A stretch of 64,000 nucleotides of DNA from SHAN690 sp038131955 (GTDB lineage Bacteria > Bacteroidota > Bacteroidia > Flavobacteriales_G > Salibacteraceae): the NCBI GenBank assembly GCA_038131955.1, contig JAYPQK010000002.1:186001-250000 (forward strand), read 5' to 3'. The stretch's first letter is position 1, and each line of letters begins with the position of its first letter. Below the pieces are notes generated by a model that searched no databases, was not told the origin of the DNA, and saw nothing but the letters and a program-made list of their open reading frames with translations. Both the position numbers and the translations under genes were made by a program. Shown piece after piece: positions 25,236-33,343 of this stretch.

Positions 25236-27040
25236 GCCTAGCAGATTTCCATATGGATGCATGGATCACGGCCGCGGTCATCATCGGCGCTGTCATTCTA
25301 TTCATTACAGAGAAGCTGAGTATCGACCTTATCGCTCTGCTGATCATTGGAGCTCTTGTGTTGACGGGCGTCATCACTCCGGCCGAGGGTATGGAAGGGT
25401 TTAGCAATCCTGCGACCATGACCGTAGCATTTATGTTCGTTATCTCCGCCGCCATCCTCAAAACGGGTTCACTTCAATACGTAGCGGGGCAACTCACCAA
25501 AACCTTCCAAAATCACTATCAGCGTGGCGTGGTCCTGCTGATGCTCATGGTGAGTGCCGTTTCAGCCTTCATCAACAACACTCCCGTGGTTGCAGTTATG
25601 ATTCCGGTGACCATGCAGATCGCGAAGAATGCAAACCGGGCAGCCAGCAAACTTCTGATTCCAGTGAGCTATGCATCGATCTTCGGAGGAACCTGCACCT
25701 TGATCGGCACCTCTACCAACATTCTGGTCAGTGGTATCGCGGAACAAAACGGCATCGCACCCTTCGGCATGTTTGATTTTGCGCCGATGGGATTGGTCTT
25801 TGTTACCGTTGGTTCCATTTTCATGATCGTCATTGGCCAACGCCTGCTTCCCAGTCGATCTGAGAACAACGATGACGAGCTAGAGGATAGTCTGATCGAC
25901 TACTTAGCAGAGATCGAGATCCTTCCTGAGTCTGAGTTGGCCAACAAGACCATCCTCTCCTCTCCACTAGTGAAACAGCTGGACATGGAGATCCTCGAGC
26001 TTAGGAGAAACAGTACCGATATGAACCTTCCGCAAGGTGATACCATGTTGAGGGTCGGTGATATTCTCAAAGTACGCTGCAACGTATCCAAGATGAAGCA
26101 GCTCAAAGACCAATTGAAGGTGCGGATCATGCCCTTCTCGGATGACGTGGAGCTGGACGAAGGAGAAGGAAAGAGCTCTTTCGTGGAGCTGGTCATTCCT
26201 ACGAACTCTGCCTTGGAGGGAAAGACGCTACGCGAGTTCGACTTCAGGAGAAGATTCCGTGCTGCACCGCTTGCGATACGACACAGAGAGGAAGTTCTCA
26301 GGGATCGATTACAAGAAGTTCGACTGCGTTCGGGTGACGTGATCCTCGTAGAGATGAAAACCCACTTCTTGGATCAATGGAGGAGCGGAACTAAGGATCA
26401 GAACATCCCGTTCATCATTCTGAGTGAAGAAGGTATTCTCAACTTTGACCGAAAGAGCTTTTACATCGTGATCTCGATCATTCTTGGCGTCTTGATCACG
26501 GCCTCTACCGGCGTTCTGCCCATTGTGATCAGCACCATGCTCGGAGTATGTCTCCTAGTAATCACGGGATGCTTGAACATGAAAGAGGTTTACCGCAGCA
26601 TTCAATGGCCGATCGTATTCCTTTTGGCGGGCGCACTAAGCCTCGGCGTAGCCATGGAGAACTCCGGATTAGCGCACAGCATTGCCGTTGCGATTGTCAA
26701 CAACCTGCACGATTGGGGACCTGTCGCCATACTTTCAGGTATTTACCTCCTGACTAGCCTACTCACCGAGACGATGAGTAACAATGCCACGGCTGCCTTG
26801 GTTGCTCCCTTGGCCATTGCGACAGCTCATCAGTTGGACGTCTCACCCGTCCCCTTTCTCATGGCGACCATGTTTGCCGCTTCAGCCAGCTTCATGACAC
26901 CCATCGGGTATCAAACAAACACCATGATCTATTCGGCGGGCGGATACCGGTTCAGGGACTTTATCAAGGTCGGCGTTTGGCTCAATCTCCTCTTTTGGAT
27001 CTTGAGCACGCTATTGATCCCTGTTTTCTTCCCTTTCTAA
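25232..27040 (+). CDS. SLC13/DASS-family permease with two TrkA-C domains
   Basis: 602 residues. Two blocks of membrane helices (about 10-205 and 405-600) with SNPATMTVAFMFVISAAIL, FINNTPVVAVMIPV and TETMSNNATAALVAPL, the two re-entrant Asn-rich motifs of divalent-anion/Na+ symporters. Between them lie two cytoplasmic RCK_C/TrkA-C domains (about 215-300 and 315-390, LRVGDILKV and LRSGDVILVE). Relatives carry sulfate or dicarboxylates; with an Rrf2 regulator upstream, sulfate is the better guess. Start ATG 25232 overlaps the DUF2490 stop. Confidence 0.9.
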   Translation: MSLADFHMDAWITAAVIIGAVILFITEKLSIDLIALLIIGALVLTGVITPAEGMEGFSNPATMTVAFMFVISAAILKTGSLQYVAGQLTKTFQNHYQRGVVLLMLMVSAVSAFINNTPVVAVMIPVTMQIAKNANRAASKLLIPVSYASIFGGTCTLIGTSTNILVSGIAEQNGIAPFGMFDFAPMGLVFVTVGSIFMIVIGQRLLPSRSENNDDELEDSLIDYLAEIEILPESELANKTILSSPLVKQLDMEILELRRNSTDMNLPQGDTMLRVGDILKVRCNVSKMKQLKDQLKVRIMPFSDDVELDEGEGKSSFVELVIPTNSALEGKTLREFDFRRRFRAAPLAIRHREEVLRDRLQEVRLRSGDVILVEMKTHFLDQWRSGTKDQNIPFIILSEEGILNFDRKSFYIVISIILGVLITASTGVLPIVISTMLGVCLLVITGCLNMKEVYRSIQWPIVFLLAGALSLGVAMENSGLAHSIAVAIVNNLHDWGPVAILSGIYLLTSLLTETMSNNATAALVAPLAIATAHQLDVSPVPFLMATMFAASASFMTPIGYQTNTMIYSAGGYRFRDFIKVGVWLNLLFWILSTLLIPVFFPF

Positions 27041-27041
27041 C

Positions 27042-27536
27042 TTAGAGCTCTCCGCAGTCGTCGATCACGACCTTCTTGGCTACTTGTCCGCTTCGTGAAC
27101 CTAAGGCTTCGATCGCACTCACCACGTCCATTCCTTCTTTCACATGACCGAATACCACGTGCGCTCCATCGAGCCATGGGGTTTCCACGGTACAAATGAA
27201 GAACTGACTTCCATTGGTGTTAGGACCAGCATTGGCCATGGAGAGTACGCCAGGACCAGTATGCTTGAGTTGGAAGTTCTCATCCGGAAAACGATCGCCA
27301 TAGATGGACATTCCACCGGTACCATTGTGGTTGGTGAAGTCGCCACCCTGCAGCATGAACTCAGGAATCACACGGTGAAAGGACGAACCTTTGTAACCAT
27401 ACCCCTTCTCACCTGTGCACAGCGCACGAAAGTTCTCGGCTGTCTTAGGCGTCACATCTGCACGTAATTCGAAGACGATACGTCCGAGGGATTCACCGTC
27501 GGCAGACACGTCAAAAAAGCACTTTGGATTGCTCAT
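27042..27536 (-). CDS. Cyclophilin-type peptidyl-prolyl isomerase
   Basis: 164 residues, a complete single-domain cyclophilin: FRALCTGEKG, SSFHRVIPEFMLQGGDFTNHNGTGG, LSMANAGPNTNGSQFFICT and LDGAHVVFGHV, with the active-site Arg, Phe, Gln and the Trp (TPWLDG) present. No signal peptide, so cytoplasmic. It ends 2 bases from the convergent SLC13 gene. Confidence 0.96.
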   Translation of the reverse strand: MSNPKCFFDVSADGESLGRIVFELRADVTPKTAENFRALCTGEKGYGYKGSSFHRVIPEFMLQGGDFTNHNGTGGMSIYGDRFPDENFQLKHTGPGVLSMANAGPNTNGSQFFICTVETPWLDGAHVVFGHVKEGMDVVSAIEALGSRSGQVAKKVVIDDCGEL

Positions 27537-27565
27537 CTCAACAAAATTTTTGCGAAGATGATGAA

Positions 27566-27597
27566 TTGAAAGAATAGAATCTCATTCCTTATTTTCG
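27566..27597 (+). promoter_or_regulatory. Promoter of the FKBP lipoprotein gene
   Basis: TTG at 27566-27568, 21-base spacer, TATTTTCG at 27590-27597 (one mismatch). The ATG begins 6 bases later. Confidence 0.45.
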
Positions 27598-27603
27598 GAG
27601 CCT

Positions 27604-28068
27604 ATGAAAACACTCTCATCAGTCCTCATGCTGGCACTTGCCGCGTCACTCTCGTTAGTTTCATGCACGAAGGAAGACGGTCCTTCACAACGCGAAAAGG
27701 ATGAAGAGATCATCCTGAACTACATCGAAGAGAATAACCTCGACGCCACGGCAACGGGAAGTGGACTATATGTAGTGATCAACGAGGAAGGCTCCGGCAA
27801 CAAACCAACCTTGTTGGATGAGGTGACCGTTTTCTACAAAGGCTACTTGACCTCAGGAGAAGTCTTCGACCTTACAGGCGTTGAGCCTGCTACCTTCCCC
27901 CTAGGCTCCGTTATTGAAGGCTGGCAAGAAGGTATCCCTTACTTCAAACCCGGAGGTTCCGGCATTCTCTTGATCCCGTCTCACTTAGGATACGGTAGCC
28001 GAGGCGCAGGGAGCATTCCACCCAATTCGGTACTCATCTTCGATATCGAGTTGGTGCGGGTGAATTGA
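27604..28068 (+). CDS. FKBP-type peptidyl-prolyl isomerase lipoprotein
   Basis: 154 residues. Lipobox in LSLVSCTKED, a charged linker, then one FKBP domain (about 60-154): VTVFYKGYLTSGEVFDLT, VIEGWQEGIPYFKPGGSGILLIPSHLGYGSRG and PPNSVLIFDIELV. Likely a membrane-anchored periplasmic foldase. Lies back to back with the cyclophilin gene, which is divergent. Confidence 0.94.
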   Translation: MKTLSSVLMLALAASLSLVSCTKEDGPSQREKDEEIILNYIEENNLDATATGSGLYVVINEEGSGNKPTLLDEVTVFYKGYLTSGEVFDLTGVEPATFPLGSVIEGWQEGIPYFKPGGSGILLIPSHLGYGSRGAGSIPPNSVLIFDIELVRVN

Positions 28069-28356
28069 TCGACTCTTCTTCGGATTGCCGATTCGCCAAG
28101 GAACTAGCCGACAACAAGTAGTTACAAACGTTTGCATTCGACAGTAAACCACTATCAACCGACTAAGCGGAATGGTCTGTCATTGCTTTGCCTCATCGTT
28201 CATTTCAAACATCGAGGCACATCGATCGTCAGAGAAAATAAACACGACCTGCAGTGAAGCAGGTAAATAGTCGAGACGTACATCATTATGCATTGCGGTG
28301 AATGAAGAGGATGGATAGAAACCAATTCAAATTCAAACCATTTAAACACTGCAATT

Positions 28357-28700
28357 ATGAATGCATTGCATAACAGAGTTCAACTCATCGGAAACCTAGG
28401 AACAGCGCCTGAAGTGAAAACCTTCGACAAGGATCGAAAGATGGCCAAGTTCCCCATCGCCACCAACGAAGTGTACTAGAAGGCGAAAAAGTAGAAGACA
28501 CACAATGGCACAACGTGGTCATGTGGGGTAAGATCGCCGACGTGGCAGAGCGTTTCCTGAAGAAAGGCCAAGAAGTGGCCATCGAGGGTAAGCTCGTGAG
28601 TCGCTCTTACGAGACGAAGGAAGGAGAAAAGCGCTACGTAACCGAAGTAGTAGCCAGCGAGATCGTGATGCTCGGAAAGAAAGAAGAAGCGGCTGCGTGA
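28357..28700 (+). pseudogene. ssb: Single-stranded DNA-binding protein gene with a frameshift
   Basis: The first 40 codons (MNALHNRVQLIGNLGTAPEV through PIATNEVY) are a good Ssb N-terminus, then TAG at 28477-28479. The other reading frame continues at once as EGEKVEDTQWHNVVMWGKIADV and runs to AAA at 28700. The total of 344 bases is one short of 115 codons, so a single missing base around 28473-28480 explains the break. The rest of the OB fold (FLKKGQEVAIEGKLVSRSY) is intact and of the short (about 114-residue) bacteroidetal type. It is a second, decaying ssb copy or a sequence error; an essential gene broken like this deserves read-level checking. Confidence 0.85.
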
Positions 28701-28725
28701 TTTGAGCCTGCTTTGGATTGAGGGG

Positions 28726-28754
28726 AAAAGGCGCCGAAAACTTCGGCGCCTTTT
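28726..28754 (+). terminator. Rho-independent terminator after ssb
   Basis: AAAAGGCGCCGAA pairs with TTCGGCGCCTTTT over 13 bp around a 3-base AAC loop. Symmetric, so it could stop transcription from either side. Confidence 0.85.
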
Positions 28755-28759
28755 CAACT

Positions 28760-28779
28760 TTCAATAATCAATATTCAAT
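28760..28779 (+). repeat. Left inverted repeat of the four-helix-bundle unit
   Basis: TTCAATAATCAATATTCAAT, the reverse complement (19 of 20) of the right repeat at 29174-29193. It lies between the ssb terminator and the four-helix-bundle gene. Confidence 0.75.
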
Positions 28780-28800
28780 GTTCAGTAAACCGTAAGAAAA

Positions 28801-29178
28801 ATGAGCCAAAGGGAACTATATGACCTAGGTGATCGACTTATCATGTTTGCCTCAAACACAATCGATTTTATCGAGAATCAACCACAACGTATAGCAGTGG
28901 TTCTACTGTCAAAACAACTCATCAAGTCCTGTACTTCTGGCGCGCTTAATTACGGTGAAGCTTGCGTGGCAGAATCGAAGCGGGACTTTGTTCACAAAAT
29001 GAATATTTCATTGAAAGAACTCAATGAAACTTCGGTTACGCTTAAAATTCTCCAGAAAAGACCTTATGTCAACCAAGATCAATGCTCACTTCTGCTAAGT
29101 GAAAACATTGAACTCATCAAAATCTTCATGTCAAGCCTGAAGACAGCCAGAGGAAAGCAAATGGGTAATCAGCATTGA
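28801..29178 (+). CDS. Four-helix-bundle (23S rRNA intervening-sequence type) protein
   Basis: 125 residues, all helical, with the family pattern: LYDLGDRLIMFASNTIDFIEN, a second helix IAVVLLSKQLIKSCTSGALNYGEA, then SKRDFVHKMNISLKELNETSVTLKIL and a final long helix. The Lys-Arg-Asp-Phe segment is characteristic. These proteins are encoded in intervening sequences of 23S rRNA genes, as stand-alone genes, and as the related Avd accessory protein of diversity-generating retroelements; biochemical role poorly known. An imperfect inverted repeat brackets the gene, the right copy overlapping its stop. Confidence 0.9.
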   Translation: MSQRELYDLGDRLIMFASNTIDFIENQPQRIAVVLLSKQLIKSCTSGALNYGEACVAESKRDFVHKMNISLKELNETSVTLKILQKRPYVNQDQCSLLLSENIELIKIFMSSLKTARGKQMGNQH

Positions 29179-29193
29179 ATATTGAGTATTGAA
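29174..29193 (+). repeat. Right inverted repeat of the four-helix-bundle unit
   Basis: ATTGAATATTGAGTATTGAA, inverted relative to the left copy at 28760-28779 with one mismatch. It overlaps the last bases of the four-helix-bundle gene and ends 7 bases before the FISUMP gene stop. Confidence 0.75.
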
Positions 29194-29199
29194 TATTAG

Positions 29200-29871
29200 T
29201 TACTGCACCGCGCGCACCAACCTCACCGAATACCCATACCCTTTATTCACCGCCACACTTCCCCACGTTCCTGTGTGAGACAACACGTATGCGTAGGCTT
29301 TCTGCTTGTCGCTTTCGTCTTTGGTCCACCAGGCGGTTGACTCTAGTCCTGTGGATAGCTTGGCGTCCAGTGCTCCTCCATCGATGAACTCGCCTTGCGG
29401 GGTTCGACTCCCTGCCGGAAGCGCAGCAAACCCTGATTCATTGGTTACCTCTTCCCCGTTCAACCACTCTCCTTTTGCCTTGAACTTTATCGGAATATTC
29501 TCACAGCCGATCGCCTTACATAGCGAGTCATACTCCACACGCGTCGGGATCCACCAGCCTTCGGGGGCCAGTCCTCGCTCGTCGGTTACTGCGTACCAGT
29601 TATAAAGTACCCCGTACTTCTCCCCATAATCTTCACGATTCTCGAAATAACACCACGCTGGAGTTCCTTCCTTGGCTGCCAACTTCCATTCCTCGGGTGT
29701 TTGAGCTTGAGGGATCTCATCTCCATTCTGGAATTGGGTTAAATCCAAATTGGTTAGCTGCCACGTCTGCCCTTCGATCTCGATGGGATAGATCACTGAT
29801 TCCTGAGCTACTAAAAGTCCAGAAAAACAAACGGTTGTAATCAGTAGTGACGTTTTCAATCTATTCAGCAT
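29200..29871 (-). CDS. Secreted FISUMP-domain protein
   Basis: 223 residues with a signal peptide (about 1-22, ending LLVAQ). The major-paralogous (FISUMP/Fib_succ_major) pattern is clear: WQLTNLDLTQFQNGDEIPQA, YGVLYNWYAVTDERGLAPEGWWIPT, SGFAALPAGSR and the C-terminal TAWWTKDESDKQKAYAYVL and GYGYSVRLVRAVQ. These domains have a C-type-lectin-like shape and are surface or periplasmic proteins of unknown ligand. Convergent with the four-helix-bundle gene (21-base gap). Confidence 0.88.
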   Translation of the reverse strand: MLNRLKTSLLITTVCFSGLLVAQESVIYPIEIEGQTWQLTNLDLTQFQNGDEIPQAQTPEEWKLAAKEGTPAWCYFENREDYGEKYGVLYNWYAVTDERGLAPEGWWIPTRVEYDSLCKAIGCENIPIKFKAKGEWLNGEEVTNESGFAALPAGSRTPQGEFIDGGALDAKLSTGLESTAWWTKDESDKQKAYAYVLSHTGTWGSVAVNKGYGYSVRLVRAVQ

Positions 29872-29933
29872 GGCCAGCGGTCTTTGTGTTTGCGGAAAGA
29901 TAGAAAATGAAGGACGATATCAAAGAGTTAGAC

Positions 29934-30797
29934 CTACCGAAACAAGCGCATGAAGCGTTCCTTTCCCGCTCCGTCTTTTCTACGTTCCATGCCTCCATCC
30001 CAGACTTGAGACAACTCCTGCTCTAATGCTTCCTGATCCGTGGCATGGGTTTCAAAATAGACTTCCTTGACCCCACTTTTCCTTGCCACTTCAGCGATTC
30101 GTCGGAAAAAGAAGAACGGATCCTTGTCTGGGGCAAACAAGGCGATGCTGGGCTCATGGTCCTCCACGTTTTGATCCAAGGTTCCACGTAATTCATCCGG
30201 TATGTACGGCGGATTGCTGACGATCACATCCATATCATTCCCCCAAGAATCGTTTTGCACAGCCTTCAACATCCAATCAACTGCCAACCCTAAGCTCTGT
30301 GCATTATGTGCAGCCACCTCCAGTGCCTCTGTGGAAACATCCATGCCCGACACCTTCCAAGTGGGTCGTTGTGACTTCAACGCAAGAGGAATACACCCCG
30401 AGCCCGTTCCCACATCTAACACCCTTAGGTCTTGCTCCGCATGCATTTCAAGTACCCACTCCACCAATTCTTCCGTTTCTGGTCGCGGAATCAGCACACG
30501 ACGATCCACAAAGAGATCGACGCCAAAGAAATGAGCCTTTTGAAAGATGTATTGAACGGGTTCCTTATCCTGGAGCCGGGAGACAACAGCGTTCCATTGC
30601 TCCATTTCCTGCTCAGTAACCTCACGATCATTGTGAGCATAGGCTTGAGCAAGCGTCCAGCCGTGGATCTCTTGGACACACCAGTGATACAGCGCCTGCA
30701 ACTCTCCCTGCAGGTAGTATGCTGTCAATTGCCTATAAAACCACTGTCTGATCACTGATTGGTCCACGATGCAAAGATGCACATGAGGAATAGACAC
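29934..30797 (-). CDS. prmC: Peptide chain release factor N5-glutamine methyltransferase
   Basis: 287 residues as read from a GTG at 30797. SAM-binding motif VLDVGTGSGCIPLAL and the catalytic NPPYIP loop, which accepts the release-factor Gln, mark PrmC/HemK; the N-terminal helical domain is present. No ATG is available near the 5' end; further in-frame GTG codons occur 5 and 10 codons on, so the exact start is uncertain. It methylates the GGQ motif of RF1/RF2. Divergent from ribD. Confidence 0.94.
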   Translation of the reverse strand: MSIPHVHLCIVDQSVIRQWFYRQLTAYYLQGELQALYHWCVQEIHGWTLAQAYAHNDREVTEQEMEQWNAVVSRLQDKEPVQYIFQKAHFFGVDLFVDRRVLIPRPETEELVEWVLEMHAEQDLRVLDVGTGSGCIPLALKSQRPTWKVSGMDVSTEALEVAAHNAQSLGLAVDWMLKAVQNDSWGNDMDVIVSNPPYIPDELRGTLDQNVEDHEPSIALFAPDKDPFFFFRRIAEVARKSGVKEVYFETHATDQEALEQELSQVWDGGMERRKDGAGKERFMRLFR

Positions 30798-30839
30798 GAC
30801 TATTTTTCAATCATCTTCTATCTCATCGATATGTCGCGC

Positions 30840-30847
30840 TATTTTTG
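30840..30847 (+). promoter_or_regulatory. -7 box of the ribD operon
   Basis: TATTTTTG, a perfect TAnnTTTG match, ending 5 bases before the ribD ATG. No TTG at -33. Confidence 0.45.
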
Positions 30848-30852
30848 ACGCA

Positions 30853-31899
30853 ATGGCGAATCACGAACACTTCATGAAACGTTGCCTTGAATTGGCAGCT
30901 TTAGGAACAGGAACCGTTTCCCCTAACCCACTAGTTGGCTGTGTGATCGTGCATAATGACAAGATCATCGTTGAAGGATACCACCACAAAGCAGGTGAAC
31001 CTCACGCTGAGGTCAATGCCATTCAGTCCGTCAAGGACCCCAGCCTTCTACAAGAATCCACCCTTTACGTCAGCTTGGAGCCCTGCGCTCACCACGGAAA
31101 AACCCCACCCTGCGCGGATCTCATCGTTTCAAGCAAAATTCCGAGGGTTGTGATCTGCAATCGAGATCCTTTCGACCAGGTGGATGGTAAAGGAATCGAG
31201 CGCTTGAAAGAAAACGGGATCGACGTGACGGTCGGTCTCCTTGAAAACGAAGGCCGATGGTTGAACCGCCGCTTTTTCACCTTCCATGAAAGGAAACGCC
31301 CTTACATCATACTCAAGTTTGCTCAAACCAGCGATGGCTTCTTGGATGCGTACCGCACTCAATCGGACTCCAAGCCGCCTTTGAAGATCTCCGGGCCTGA
31401 GATGGATCGTATCGTGCATAAATGGCGAAGCGAAGAAGATGCGATCTTGGTGGGTCAAAATACCGTCCAGCTCGACGACCCAAGTCTGACCACCCGACTC
31501 TGGCCGGGCTCCCACCCGATCCGACTCATCATTGACCCTCAACTCATGGTAGGCGAATCCAAGCGATTGCTGTCAGATGGTCACCACACATGGATATTCA
31601 ACGCGCTGCGTCACGACTACTGTGAAAACAACCTTTGCTATATCCGTATTGATGATCCTAGCGCCTTTGAGCAAGAGATTCTGAATTATCTATACAAGAG
31701 CAATGTCCAGTCCGTGATCATAGAAGGAGGTGCTACGACACTCAACCGCTTTATTGAAGCCGGACTGTGGGATGAGGCCCGAGTGATCACCGGTCCGATG
31801 CGCGTTGGATCCGGGGTTCAGTCTCCCGCTCTTGCTGGAAACATCCACGAAAGCATGCATGTGGGTTCAGACACCCTTCAAGTTTATCTGCCTGCATGA
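30853..31899 (+). CDS. ribD: Bifunctional riboflavin deaminase/reductase RibD
   Basis: 348 residues. The deaminase domain (1-145) has the zinc site HAEVNAIQ and EPCAHHGKTPPCADLI; the reductase domain (about 150-348) has FAQTSDGFLDA, HKWRSEEDAILVGQNTV and the VIIEGGATTLNRFIEAGLWDEA motif. Carries out the deamination and reduction steps of riboflavin synthesis. Followed with a 4-base overlap by the EamA transporter, which could be a co-transported metabolite exporter, though linkage alone is weak. Confidence 0.96.
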   Translation: MANHEHFMKRCLELAALGTGTVSPNPLVGCVIVHNDKIIVEGYHHKAGEPHAEVNAIQSVKDPSLLQESTLYVSLEPCAHHGKTPPCADLIVSSKIPRVVICNRDPFDQVDGKGIERLKENGIDVTVGLLENEGRWLNRRFFTFHERKRPYIILKFAQTSDGFLDAYRTQSDSKPPLKISGPEMDRIVHKWRSEEDAILVGQNTVQLDDPSLTTRLWPGSHPIRLIIDPQLMVGESKRLLSDGHHTWIFNALRHDYCENNLCYIRIDDPSAFEQEILNYLYKSNVQSVIIEGGATTLNRFIEAGLWDEARVITGPMRVGSGVQSPALAGNIHESMHVGSDTLQVYLPA

Positions 31900-32732
31900 T
31901 CTACCTGCTCCTCAGCATCCTTTCCTCTATCGGGATCTTCATTGCGTTCCGGATGTTCAGTGGATATGAGGTTCACACGCGACATGGAATCATGATCAAC
32001 TATCTGGTCGCAGGACTTACCGGTGTTTTGGTATTTCAGCCGGATCTCTCTTGGTTTACTTCTGATTGGTTTTGGCCGAGTTCGTTGTTAGGAGTACTTT
32101 TCTATGTCATTTTCAGAGTGATGGCCCGTGTCACCCAACAGAACGGCATGGCGATCTCGAGTTTGGCAACCAAGATTAGCGTGGTCATTCCGGTTACCAT
32201 CGGACTGCTCTTTCTTCAGGAGAGTTTGTCTTGGCTCAAAATGATCGGGGTAGTACTCGGCTTGGTATCCATCATACTCAGCGCGGGCGGGTCGGTTGAA
32301 CGAAAAGACATGCTCTGGCCACTCATCCTATTTGCAGGCAGCGGTGTGATCGACGCCAGTCTGAAGCTCTTCCAACACTTTTTAGTGCCCGAAGGTGACT
32401 TTCCGATGTTCATCTCTAACATCTTCTTTGCAGCCTTCTTGAGTGCCTTGATCCATCATCTCTTTACTTCCGAAAGGAAGATCCGAACCAATGCTTGGGT
32501 GGGCGGTCTAGGTCTGGGCTTGGTAAATTTTGCAGCGCTCTATTTCATCCTTCGCTCTCTCGCCATACCCGCTTGGGAGAGTTCGGTGGTCTTCCCTATC
32601 AACAACTTTGGCATCATAGCGGGATCCACTCTCCTAGCTGTATTTGCTTTAGGAGAACGCATCAATACCCGCGGCTGGATCGGTTTTGCCACAGCATCCG
32701 CATCCATCGTTATTCTCTACATCAGTCAATGA
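31896..32732 (+). CDS. EamA/DMT-family transporter
   Basis: 278 residues with about ten hydrophobic helices in two homologous halves. The EamA pattern is visible as ATKISVVIPVTIGLLFLQESLSWLKMIGVVLGLVSIIL in the first half and INNFGIIAGSTLLAVFALGERINTRGWIGFATASASIVIL in the second. Inner-membrane exporter of unknown substrate. It overlaps both ribD and the following YigZ gene by ATGA. Confidence 0.85.
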   Translation: MIYLLLSILSSIGIFIAFRMFSGYEVHTRHGIMINYLVAGLTGVLVFQPDLSWFTSDWFWPSSLLGVLFYVIFRVMARVTQQNGMAISSLATKISVVIPVTIGLLFLQESLSWLKMIGVVLGLVSIILSAGGSVERKDMLWPLILFAGSGVIDASLKLFQHFLVPEGDFPMFISNIFFAAFLSALIHHLFTSERKIRTNAWVGGLGLGLVNFAALYFILRSLAIPAWESSVVFPINNFGIIAGSTLLAVFALGERINTRGWIGFATASASIVILYISQ

Positions 32733-33343
32733 CCCATCCCGACGCATACCGGACGATTGAGAAGGAAGCCCAGGGAGAGTCTCGCGATCGTGGCAGCAAG
32801 TTTATCGCCTACCTGCGGCCTTGTAAGAACGATGACGAAATCAAGCAACATGCAGATGAATTGAGGAAGGCTCACCCAGGTTCCAGGCATGTTTGCATCG
32901 GGGCTATTATTGGACATGAAAGTTCTGACGAGCGCTCCAACGATGACGGGGAGCCAGCAGGTACGGCGGGACTCCCGATCCTGAACCAGCTCCGCAGTGC
33001 CGAACTCACCTTTGCAGGAATCTTCGTTGTGCGTTATTTCGGCGGTACCAAGCTCGGTAAGCCCGGTCTGATCCAAGCGTATAAGGAGAGTGCCCGTGAA
33101 GCGATCGAAGCCGGCAAGGTGGTAACAAGATATCGACTGAGTACCTTGAAGTTCGTGTTTCCCTACGACGACACCGGTGCCATCATGCAGGCAATAGAGC
33201 GGATTCCTCATGCCAAGATCACGGATCAAGAATTCGCGCAGCACCAAACCGTGTACGCCTCTGTTCCCGTCTCGGAGGTCAACAATGCCTTACATTTGTT
33301 CGATCACAATGACGCGATTTCAGTGGAAGCTATGGGTGATTAG
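32729..33343 (+). CDS. YigZ/IMPACT-family protein
   Basis: 204 residues. The N-terminal UPF0029/IMPACT domain has SRDRGSKFIAYLRP, SSDERSNDDGEPAGTAGLPILNQL and VVRYFGGTKLGKPGLIQAY, the family signature; the C-terminal DUF1949-type ferredoxin-like part follows. The frame is open far upstream through eamA, but MTHPDAYRTIEKEA at 32729 overlaps the eamA stop and gives the expected length. Function in bacteria is not established. Confidence 0.93.
   Translation: MTHPDAYRTIEKEAQGESRDRGSKFIAYLRPCKNDDEIKQHADELRKAHPGSRHVCIGAIIGHESSDERSNDDGEPAGTAGLPILNQLRSAELTFAGIFVVRYFGGTKLGKPGLIQAYKESAREAIEAGKVVTRYRLSTLKFVFPYDDTGAIMQAIERIPHAKITDQEFAQHQTVYASVPVSEVNNALHLFDHNDAISVEAMGD

Noticed and set aside
28357..28700. 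Programmed frameshifting in ssb
   Set aside because: No slippery heptamer or downstream pseudoknot is apparent, and Ssb is not known to be recoded; mutation or read error is simpler.
28801..29871. Four-helix-bundle (Avd-related) gene next to a FISUMP (lectin-like) gene, recalling a diversity-generating retroelement
   Set aside because: No reverse transcriptase, template repeat or variable-repeat copy is visible in the window. The genes are convergent, and FISUMP and S23-type genes are both common alone in this phylum.
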